Assembly (NCBI GenBank): GCA_023396555.1 | Contig: JAEWWC010000175.1 | Span: 1 to 7,980, forward strand | Origin: Bacillota bacterium | Lineage (GTDB): Bacteria > Bacillota > Clostridia > Christensenellales > SZUA-584 | Direction of reading: 5' to 3' | DNA: 7,980 nt | Shown here: one piece after another, positions 1 to 6,155 of the stretch | How the letters are laid out: every line of letters starts with the position of its first letter | Position numbering within the stretch: position 1 is the first letter of the stretch | The notes under the pieces: generated by a model | What the model was told of the DNA's origin: nothing | Seen by the model: only the letters and a program-made list of their open reading frames with translations | The model's database searches: none | Program-made: the position numbers and the translations under genes

Positions 1-702
1 GCTCTTGAGCCCGTGCTCAAGAAAGCCCGCGATGCCGGCATCAAGGTTGTGAGCCATGAAGCTTCCAGCCAGCAGAACATAGACTACGACATCGAAGCGT
101 TCGCCAATGAAGAGTTCGGCGCTCAGATCCGTAAGCTGCTCATCGAGAAGACCGGCGCCACGGAAGGCGAATATGCAACGTTCGTAGGCGGATTGACCTC
201 CAAGACGCACATGGAATGGCAGGATGGCGGCGACTCCATCATGGGCGATTACCCGGGCTTCAAGGAAGTCGAGCACCGTCTTGAGACGGCTGACGACGCC
301 GCGAAAGCTGAGTCTCTGACCAAAGAGCTGATCAAGAAGTACCCGAACCTTTCCTTCATTCAGGGCTGTGCGCAGACCGACGCCATGGGCGCTGCGAAAG
401 CCGTCGAAGAAGCTGGTCTGGCTGACAAGATCCAGCTGGGCGGCGCTGGCCTCGTGTCCGCTTCCGGACAGTACATCGAGAGCGGCGCTGTGGACATCCT
501 GGGCTTCTGGGATCCCGCTGACGCTGGCTATGCGATGAACAAGATGCTGGTGATGCTGCTTGCCGGTCAGGACGATCAGTTTGTGGACGGCATGGACTTA
601 GGCCTGCCGGGCTACGAGAAGTGCAAACTTGAGGGCAAGGTATTCTATGCTCAGGCGTGGCATTTTGCGACCATTGACAACTACAAAGACTTCAATTTCT
701 AA
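1..702 (+). CDS. Sugar ABC transporter substrate-binding protein, 3' part (LsrB/ribose-binding type)
   Basis: The reading frame is open from the first base (A-L-E-P, then VLKKARDAGIKVVSHEA) and ends with TAA at 700-702, so 233 residues are visible and the start, signal peptide and about the first third lie outside the window. The beta-alpha pattern, with 'xALxPVLKKARDAGIKVV' near the domain hinge and later 'LSFIQGCAQTDAMGAAKAVEEAGL', is typical of Peripla_BP_4 proteins that bind ribose, rhamnose, AI-2 and related sugars. It should be an exported lipoprotein or periplasmic protein that hands the ligand to the permeases encoded downstream. The near-C-terminal GAVDILGFWDPADAGYAM corresponds to the segment of LsrB-like proteins that closes the ligand cleft. 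By eye the residues LsrB uses for AI-2 (an Asp-Gln pair and a Pro) are not kept, so AI-2 is not supported as ligand. Family assignment is firm; the ligand is unknown. Confidence 0.9.
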   Translation, partial: ALEPVLKKARDAGIKVVSHEASSQQNIDYDIEAFANEEFGAQIRKLLIEKTGATEGEYATFVGGLTSKTHMEWQDGGDSIMGDYPGFKEVEHRLETADDAAKAESLTKELIKKYPNLSFIQGCAQTDAMGAAKAVEEAGLADKIQLGGAGLVSASGQYIESGAVDILGFWDPADAGYAMNKMLVMLLAGQDDQFVDGMDLGLPGYEKCKLEGKVFYAQAWHFATIDNYKDFNF

Positions 703-730
703 GCTAATGCCGGTGTGGTTCAACGTTAAA

Positions 731-765
731 GAGGCAGCTGCGCCATCTGTCAGCGCAGCTGCCTC
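731..765 (+). terminator. Perfect 12-bp hairpin between binding-protein and ATPase genes (attenuator or mRNA stabiliser)
   Basis: GAGGCAGCTGCG (731-742) is exactly complementary to CGCAGCTGCCTC (754-765) around an 11-nt loop. An extra TTAAA/TTTAA pairing (726-730 with 770-774) is possible across a 4-nt bulge. The downstream tract is CGAACTTTAAAT, with only three T in a row, so this is not a textbook intrinsic terminator. In importer operons a stable hairpin just after the binding-protein gene commonly protects that message and limits readthrough, giving more binding protein than membrane components; that role is inferred here. The rest of the 703-831 spacer shows no clear promoter, only the ribosome binding site of the next gene. 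Confidence 0.7.
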
Positions 766-831
766 GAACTTTAAATAAGAACTGCATCCAGCCACAAAGA
801 CCTAATCCTCTATAGAAAGGAAAATCGAAGT

Positions 832-2319
832 ATGTCTGAGGTTTTTCTCAAAGTTACCAATATAAATAAGGCCTTTGCGGGCGTTCAGGCCTTAAAAAAC
901 GTAAACCTGACCATCAATAAGGGCGAAATATGTTGTCTGGCCGGCGAAAACGGGTCCGGTAAGTCAACGCTGATTAAAATAATCGCAGGGGCGTACAAGC
1001 CGGATAACGGAGAAATCGAGATCAATGGCAAAACTTATAACACAGTCTTGCCGAAAGATATCATTCGTGAAGGTATCCAGATCATCTATCAGGATTTTTC
1101 GATCTTTCCCAATCTGACAGCGGCGGAAAATATCGCGCTCAACTCTGCTCTCGCCAAAAACAAAAAGCTGGTCAACTGGAAAAGCGTCTACGATACGGCC
1201 AAAAAGGCCATTGAGATGATCAACGTGGATATAGATCTGGACGCCAGAGTGGCGGACCTGTCCGTCGCGGACAAACAGCTGATCGCCATTTCGCGTGCGT
1301 TGCTCCAGAACGCCAAGCTGATTATCATGGATGAACCGACCACGGCGCTCACAAAAAAGGAAATTGATTCTCTCTTCACCGTCATCGACGGCCTGCGCAA
1401 GCAGGGCATCTCCATACTGTTCGTCAGTCACAAAATTGAAGAGGTATTCGCACTGGCCGAAAAAATCACCATTCTGCGCAACGGCGAGAACGTGATTTCG
1501 GATGATGTGAAAAATTTCGACCGCCCGAAATTCATCTACTATATGACGGGGCGCGAACTCAATGAGACATATTATGAAGCCAAAAACACTTCCAGCCAAC
1601 CTGTCATGAAGGTTGAAAACATCGGCAAAAAGGGTAGTTTTGCCGACATATCGTTTGAACTACATTCGGGAGAAATTTTAGGGATCACCGGTCTGCTGGG
1701 TTCGGGACGCACCGAGCTGGCGCTGGCGCTGTTCGGCAAGGAGACCATCGATACCGGCAAGATCTTTATGGGCGGCAAGGAATTGCGTTTGAAAAATATC
1801 AAAACGGCAATCAGGCATGGCATTGGATATGTACCGGAAGACCGTTTGACAGAAGGGTTATTCCTGACACAATCCATCGCGCGGAACACCGTGGCCAGCG
1901 TTATTGACCGTATGAAGGGTAAGTTTCTGTTCCTAAGCAAACCGACAATGAAGGAGATTATCAGCCATTGGGTTTCCGACCTTAAGATTAAGACCGCTAA
2001 TGTTGAAAACCCGGTGCAAACGCTGTCCGGCGGCAATCAGCAGCGCGTTGTGCTGGCCAAATGGCTGGCCACGCAGCCCAAGGTGCTGATATTGAACGGG
2101 CCGACAGTGGGCGTGGACATCGGTTCCAAGAATGATATTCATGACATATTGCGCAGGCTTTCGGATGCGGGTATGGCGATTGTGATCATATCGGACGACA
2201 TACCCGAGGTGCTCAATAACTGCAACCGTATTCTGATCATGCGTAAGGGCCGTGTTGTGGGTGAATTTGGCGGCAAGTCCCTGACTGAGGAACTGCTGGC
2301 CCAAAAGCTCACCAGCTGA
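832..2319 (+). CDS. CUT2 sugar ABC transporter ATP-binding protein, fused double NBD (RbsA/LsrA-like)
   Basis: This 495-residue protein has two nucleotide-binding domains in tandem, the usual size and layout of RbsA/MglA/LsrA ATPases that drive ribose-type importers on the inner face of the membrane. Domain 1 has Walker A GENGSGKST (38-46), Q-loop Gln87, a degenerate signature LSVAD (143-147), Walker B LIIMDEPT (163-170) and H-loop His200. Domain 2 has a degenerate Walker A GLLGSGRTE (287-295), an intact signature LSGGNQQ (398-404) and an altered Walker B, LILNGPTVGVD (419-429), with Asn422-Gly423 where Asp-Glu is canonical. The composite site built from NBD1 Walker motifs and the NBD2 signature therefore looks competent, and the other looks dead. 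ATG at 832 follows GAAAGG (815-820), a somewhat distant ribosome binding site. The 5' part is visibly more AT-rich than the kinase genes downstream. It lies directly upstream of the two permease genes. Confidence 0.96.
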   Translation: MSEVFLKVTNINKAFAGVQALKNVNLTINKGEICCLAGENGSGKSTLIKIIAGAYKPDNGEIEINGKTYNTVLPKDIIREGIQIIYQDFSIFPNLTAAENIALNSALAKNKKLVNWKSVYDTAKKAIEMINVDIDLDARVADLSVADKQLIAISRALLQNAKLIIMDEPTTALTKKEIDSLFTVIDGLRKQGISILFVSHKIEEVFALAEKITILRNGENVISDDVKNFDRPKFIYYMTGRELNETYYEAKNTSSQPVMKVENIGKKGSFADISFELHSGEILGITGLLGSGRTELALALFGKETIDTGKIFMGGKELRLKNIKTAIRHGIGYVPEDRLTEGLFLTQSIARNTVASVIDRMKGKFLFLSKPTMKEIISHWVSDLKIKTANVENPVQTLSGGNQQRVVLAKWLATQPKVLILNGPTVGVDIGSKNDIHDILRRLSDAGMAIVIISDDIPEVLNNCNRILIMRKGRVVGEFGGKSLTEELLAQKLTS

Positions 2320-2355
2320 CATGAAGCGATCGATACGGACGGAGGAATTACGGGT

Positions 2356-3378
2356 ATGAAAAGATACTTTAAAAAAATCGTGCGCAAGAATGAATTCTAT
2401 GTGCTGCTGACGATACTGGTGCTGACGCTTGTCATCGGATCGCTGGATCAGAGCGGCAGCTTCTTCTCCATCGGCAACGCTGTGGACATGATGCGCAGCA
2501 TGACGACAACCGTCATATTCGCACTGGCTGCCATGATGATCATCATCACCGGCGGCATCGACGTATCGTTTCCGGCGGTTGCCGCTTTTGCGATGTATAC
2601 CACCACCAAGATATTGTCGGACGCGCATTACGAGGGACCTATTTGGATCGCTTTTGTGATGTCCGCAGCCATCGGCCTGCTGCTGGGGCTGTTCAACGCG
2701 GCTGTCATCTCATTTTTCAAGCTGCCTGCGTTTATTGCCACTCTCGGCACGCAGAGCCTGTACTTCAGCGCGGTGACCACTTTTGTGGGCTCTAAGCAGA
2801 TCACCAACATGAATATGCCGATCGGCATCACCAACTATTCCAAGGAATATCTAGTGTCAATCAAGCAGGGGGACGTGCTGTTTACGCTACCTTCCGCGAT
2901 ACTGTTTACCGTCGCCATCGCCATCATCGTATTTGTGCTGCTGCGGTATACCATGCTGGGGCGCGGTATCTATGCCCTGGGTGGTGACCGTGTCGCGGCA
3001 CAGCGCGCCGGCTTCAACGTGCGCCGCATCGAATTTTTCGCGTTTGGCTTCGTGGGTTTGATATCGGGTATCGCGGGCATGATTCATACCACGCTGATGC
3101 GCAACAGCTTCCCTTACGACCTGTCCGGCCGTGAAATGCTGGTCATTGCGGCTGTCGTGCTGGGCGGCACGCGAATCACCGGCGGTTACGGCACGGTGAC
3201 AGGTACCATCTTGGGTGTGCTGCTGGTGACGATCGTCAACAACAACCTGATATTACTGGGTATCCCCTCCGAGTGGCAGACGTTCGTGACGGGCTTGCTG
3301 ATCATCATCGGGACGGGCATAACGGCTTACCAGAACTTGAAGATGCGCCGCAGGGTACAGATACTGGCGGAAAAATAG
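2356..3378 (+). CDS. CUT2 sugar ABC transporter permease, first subunit
   Basis: A 340-residue, strongly hydrophobic protein of the BPD_transp_2 family (RbsC/LsrC/LsrD type), of normal length. Hydrophobic stretches suitable for membrane helices lie around residues 14-30, 50-66, 96-120, 123-145, 175-197, 225-247, 262-275, 280-301 and 308-325. Family landmarks are ITGGIDVS (64-71), the cytoplasmic coupling segment LGRGIYALGGDRVAAQRAG (201-219) and VLGGTRITGGYGTVTG (268-283). The start ATG at 2356 is preceded by GGAGGA (2341-2346) at 9-nt spacing, 36 nt after the ATPase stop. The basic N terminus (KRYFKKIVRK) fits a cytoplasmic start. It is distinct in sequence from the next permease, so the pair probably forms a heterodimeric channel, as LsrC and LsrD do. 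The transported substrate is not evident from the sequence. Confidence 0.94.
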   Translation: MKRYFKKIVRKNEFYVLLTILVLTLVIGSLDQSGSFFSIGNAVDMMRSMTTTVIFALAAMMIIITGGIDVSFPAVAAFAMYTTTKILSDAHYEGPIWIAFVMSAAIGLLLGLFNAAVISFFKLPAFIATLGTQSLYFSAVTTFVGSKQITNMNMPIGITNYSKEYLVSIKQGDVLFTLPSAILFTVAIAIIVFVLLRYTMLGRGIYALGGDRVAAQRAGFNVRRIEFFAFGFVGLISGIAGMIHTTLMRNSFPYDLSGREMLVIAAVVLGGTRITGGYGTVTGTILGVLLVTIVNNNLILLGIPSEWQTFVTGLLIIIGTGITAYQNLKMRRRVQILAEK

Positions 3379-3382
3379 GAGG
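3377..3382 (+). promoter_or_regulatory. Ribosome binding site overlapping the first permease stop codon
   Basis: AGGAGG (3377-3382) begins within the TAG stop of the first permease (3376-3378) and sits 9 nt before the ATG of the second permease at 3392. This arrangement fixes the start of the second permease and suggests translational coupling, which would help keep the two channel subunits near equal amounts. Confidence 0.8.
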
Positions 3383-3391
3383 TTAGGGCTT

Positions 3392-4444
3392 ATGTCAAAC
3401 AATCCAAAGAATGCGACAGCTCAGCCGAAGGTAGGCCGGGCGCTGTCGCCCAATAAGATAGATAACAACCTCATTCGCCTGCTCGTGATACTGGTTATCG
3501 TGACAGTGCTGATGAGCCTGCTTAACAAGGAGTTTTTCTCGCCTGAAACATTCAGTTCGATGGGCTTTTCGTTCCCTGAGTTCGGCATCATGGCTATTGC
3601 CACCATGCTGGCGATGTTATCCGGCGGTATCGACCTGTCTCTGGTCGGCATTGCCAACCTGGCGGGGATCATAGCCGGCCTGGTGTTTACGAAGATGATG
3701 CCAGCTGACACAGCGAATCCCATCGGATATATGCTGCTGGCGATTATTGTAGCGCTGGCTGTGGGCGCGCTGGCTGGTCTGATGAACGGTTTCAGTATCG
3801 CAAAGATCGGCATCCCGCCGATACTCGCGACGCTGGGCGCGCAGCAGGTGTTCATCGGTCTCGCGAAGGGCATCACCGGTGGCCCCGCGGTGTTCGGTTT
3901 TCCGGAGGCGTTTACGAACCTTGGCATTAATTCGCTGCTGGGGATCCCTATACCGCTGATCATCTTCGCCTTGTTTGTGGTAATATTCTATGTAGCGCTC
4001 AACAAGACGACGTACGGCCTGAAGCTGTACATGATGGGCACGAACCCGCGCGCGTCCTCGTTCGCCGGCATCAAGAACGAATCCGTCATCATGAAGACGT
4101 ATATGTTCTGCGGCATGATGGCTGCCATTGCGGGGCTCATCATCATGGCCCGCTCCAATTCGGCCAAGGCTGACTACGGTCTGTCGTACACGCTGCAGGT
4201 GATTCTGATCGCGGTCCTGGGCGGCGTAAACCCGTCGGGTGGCTTCGGCAAGATATCTGGCGTGGTGCTGGCGGTGCTGATACTTCAGTTCCTGTCTACG
4301 GGCTTTACAATGCTGCAGTTTCCGTCTACCGCGCGCGGTTTCATCTGGGGCGCTGTGCTGCTGCTGACCATGATCGCCAATTTCCTGCTGAACTCGTACG
4401 GTGAAAAGAAGCGAATCAAAAAACAGATAGAACTAAATAATTAA
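3392..4444 (+). CDS. CUT2 sugar ABC transporter permease, second subunit
   Basis: A 350-residue BPD_transp_2 family membrane protein. A roughly 27-residue polar N-terminal tail precedes hydrophobic segments around 28-44, 63-80, 86-101, 113-133, 143-158, 183-203, 233-254, 265-280, 286-303 and 316-334. The diagnostic motifs occur in the same order as in the first permease: LSGGIDLS (76-83), the coupling segment TYGLKLYMMGTNPRASSFAG (207-226) and VLGGVNPSGGFGKISG (275-290). The C terminus is a basic and polar tail (GEKKRIKKQIELNN), consistent with a cytoplasmic end. Only 13 nt separate it from the upstream permease, with the ribosome binding site inside the previous stop. It most likely pairs with the first permease as a heterodimer, energised by the double-NBD ATPase. 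The substrate cannot be read from the sequence. Confidence 0.94.
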   Translation: MSNNPKNATAQPKVGRALSPNKIDNNLIRLLVILVIVTVLMSLLNKEFFSPETFSSMGFSFPEFGIMAIATMLAMLSGGIDLSLVGIANLAGIIAGLVFTKMMPADTANPIGYMLLAIIVALAVGALAGLMNGFSIAKIGIPPILATLGAQQVFIGLAKGITGGPAVFGFPEAFTNLGINSLLGIPIPLIIFALFVVIFYVALNKTTYGLKLYMMGTNPRASSFAGIKNESVIMKTYMFCGMMAAIAGLIIMARSNSAKADYGLSYTLQVILIAVLGGVNPSGGFGKISGVVLAVLILQFLSTGFTMLQFPSTARGFIWGAVLLLTMIANFLLNSYGEKKRIKKQIELNN

Positions 4445-4452
4445 AATAAAAC

Positions 4453-4458
4453 GAGGAG
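4453..4458 (+). promoter_or_regulatory. Ribosome binding site deciding the dhaK-like start
   Basis: GAGGAG (4453-4458) lies 11 nt before ATG 4470. A longer reading frame could start at GTG 4458, but that codon overlaps the ribosome binding site itself. The protein from ATG 4470 (MRKLLNTPDSFVDD) matches the usual DhaK N terminus, so ATG 4470 is preferred. Confidence 0.75.
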
Positions 4459-4469
4459 TGGAAAAGATT

Positions 4470-5468
4470 ATGAGAAAGCTGTTAAACACCCCGGACTCAT
4501 TTGTTGACGATATGCTAAGTGGCATCTATGCGGCGCATCCGGATATGGTTCAGATGACAGCAGGAGACCTGCGCTGTCTGGTAACGGCAACAAAAGTACC
4601 CGGCAAGGTGGGAATCGCCACGGGTGGCGGTTCGGGACATCTGCCGCTGTTTCTGGGATATGTGGGCGAAGGTCTGCTGGACGGCTGTGCTGTGGGCGGC
4701 GTATTCCAGTCTCCCAGCGCCAACCAGATGTTTGAGGTGACAAAGGCGATTGACGCGGGCGCGGGCGTGCTGTACATCTACGGCAACTATACCGGAGACA
4801 TCATGAACTTCGACATGGCTTCGGAGATGGCTGACATGGAGGACATCCGCGTACTGTCGCTGGTGGGCAACGACGACGTAGCGTCTGCCCCTAAGGGCGA
4901 GGAACACAAGCGCCGCGGTGTGGCGGGCATATTCTTCGTATACAAATGTGCTGGTGCAAAGGCGGCAGAACTGGCCAGCCTGGATGAAGTGCTGCTCGTA
5001 GCCCAAAAGGCCAACGGAAATGTAAGGACGATGGGCGTGGCGCTCTCACCCTGCACTCTGCCTCAGGTGGGTAAGCCCAACTTTGAAATTCCCGAGGGCG
5101 AGATGGCGCTGGGCATGGGCATTCACGGCGAGCCGGGCATCTGGAACGGCGCACTGAAAACTGCGGATGGTGTGACGGACGAGTTGCTGGCTCCCATCAT
5201 CGCGGACCTCGGCCTGGAAAAAGGCGATGAAGTGGCTGTTCTGGTGAACGGCCTAGGCGCAACGCCCAAGGAAGAACTGTACATACTCTACAACCGCGTC
5301 AACGAGGTGCTGGCGGAGAAAGGCATCTCCATCTATCGCCCATATGTCGGCGAGTTTGCGACATCTATGGAAATGGCCGGCGCGTCGATATCACTGCTCA
5401 AGCTGGACGACGAGCTGAAACCGCTGCTGGACGCGCCCGCGAGCACGCCGTTTTTTGTACAGAAATAA
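4470..5468 (+). CDS. dhaK: DhaK-type ketose kinase, substrate-binding subunit (dihydroxyacetone kinase K-like)
   Basis: The 332-residue product has the size and motif order of DhaK, the subunit that holds a small ketose covalently for phosphorylation by DhaL. Visible landmarks are TGGGSGH (51-57), NYTGDIMNF (106-114), NDDVAS (134-139), the RRGVAG segment (148-153), GNVRTMGVALSPCTLP (183-198) and GMGIHGEPGI (215-224). His219 matches E. coli His218, which forms the hemiaminal with substrate; His57 and Asp110 match His56 and Asp109. Two positions differ: the Glu in the usual GGGSGHEP is Leu58, and the substrate-contacting Lys104 before NYTGD is Gly105. The fold and chemistry are therefore kept while the pocket is altered, suggesting a ketose other than dihydroxyacetone, for example an erythrulose-like or 5-carbon ketose; that is inference. 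The dhaL-like gene follows 14 nt downstream. The symbol denotes family, not proven substrate. Confidence 0.88.
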   Translation: MRKLLNTPDSFVDDMLSGIYAAHPDMVQMTAGDLRCLVTATKVPGKVGIATGGGSGHLPLFLGYVGEGLLDGCAVGGVFQSPSANQMFEVTKAIDAGAGVLYIYGNYTGDIMNFDMASEMADMEDIRVLSLVGNDDVASAPKGEEHKRRGVAGIFFVYKCAGAKAAELASLDEVLLVAQKANGNVRTMGVALSPCTLPQVGKPNFEIPEGEMALGMGIHGEPGIWNGALKTADGVTDELLAPIIADLGLEKGDEVAVLVNGLGATPKEELYILYNRVNEVLAEKGISIYRPYVGEFATSMEMAGASISLLKLDDELKPLLDAPASTPFFVQK

Positions 5469-5482
5469 CGGAGGGTGATACA

Positions 5483-6112
5483 ATGGCCAAACTGGATCAA
5501 AGCGGCATCAAAGCGCTGTTCGACAAGCTGGGTGCGCTGATGCGGGACAATAAGGAGTTCTTATGTGAGTTGGATGCGGCTGTGGGCGACGGCGACCTTG
5601 GCATCACGATGAGCCTTGGCTTCACAAAAACAGCCGAAGGGCTGGCGGCGCTGGATGAACCGGACGTGGGCAAGCTGCTGATGCGCGCGGGGATGCTGAT
5701 GTCTCAGCATGTGCCGTCCACGATGGGGACGCTGATGGCCTCCGGACTGATGGAAGGCGGCAAAGCGCTGAAGGGCAAGGATGAGATCGACGCCGCAGGG
5801 TTGGCGCTGTTTGTGGAGAAATTCCGGGATGCGCTTATCATGCGAGGCAAAGCCCAGCCGGGAGAAAAGACGATTGTGGATGCGTTCGATTATTCCGCGA
5901 AAGCGGCAGCGGCTTGCGTGGGCGCGAGCCTTGAGGACTGTGCCAAGGCGGCGGAGAAGGGCGCTCTGGATGGGCTGGAAGCTACAAAGAGCATGATGTC
6001 CGTGCACGGCAAGGCGGCGGTCTTCCGCGAGAAGACGATCGGGCGGCCGGACCCCGGCGCGACGGTCGGGCACATGTTTGTGAAAGCCATCGCGGACTTT
6101 GTAAACGGCTGA
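5483..6112 (+). CDS. dhaL: DhaL-type kinase, nucleotide-binding subunit (dihydroxyacetone kinase L-like)
   Basis: This 209-residue all-helical subunit has the usual DhaL length and carries the nucleotide and Mg2+ for the DhaK partner. Metal-binding Asp31, Asp36 and Asp38 are in ELDAAVGDGDLGITM (29-43), equivalent to the three Asp of E. coli DhaL. Other landmarks are GTLMASGLMEGGKAL (82-96), RGKAQPGEKTIVDAF (121-135) and GRPDPGA (187-193). Compared with the E. coli-type GDADHG, the His is Leu39, and the phosphate-loop region reads PSTMG (78-82) rather than GASG. ATG 5483 is preceded by GGAGGG (5470-5475), immediately after the dhaK-like stop. No DhaM or other PTS domain is present, so the phosphate donor is either ATP directly or a DhaM encoded elsewhere. 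It is inferred to work with the adjacent DhaK-like subunit as one kinase. Confidence 0.9.
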   Translation: MAKLDQSGIKALFDKLGALMRDNKEFLCELDAAVGDGDLGITMSLGFTKTAEGLAALDEPDVGKLLMRAGMLMSQHVPSTMGTLMASGLMEGGKALKGKDEIDAAGLALFVEKFRDALIMRGKAQPGEKTIVDAFDYSAKAAAACVGASLEDCAKAAEKGALDGLEATKSMMSVHGKAAVFREKTIGRPDPGATVGHMFVKAIADFVNG

Positions 6113-6155
6113 TATTGCAAGCATTGCCGCAGTACAAGTATTATGAGGATGGGCT

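Noticed and set aside
674..679. TTGACA resembling a -35 box at the end of the binding-protein gene
   Set aside because: No good -10 lies 16-18 nt downstream, and the bases encode in-frame residues (T-I-D-N).
2321..2359. Twelve-codon ORF (MKRSIRTEELRV) overlapping the first permease start by ATGA
   Set aside because: It has no ribosome binding site of its own, and GGAGGA within it serves the permease. A leader peptide has no support beyond the overlap.
1933..2628. Antisense open frame of 231 codons across the ATPase/permease junction
   Set aside because: It opposes two well-supported genes, is rich in His, Arg and Gln as shadow frames are, and shows no recognisable domain or ribosome binding site.
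3421..3963. Antisense open frame of 180 codons within the second permease
   Set aside because: It mirrors the hydrophobic permease codons and has no family features.
4458..4469. Longer dhaK-like start at GTG 4458
   Set aside because: It overlaps the ribosome binding site and adds four residues not typical of DhaK; ATG 4470 is better placed.
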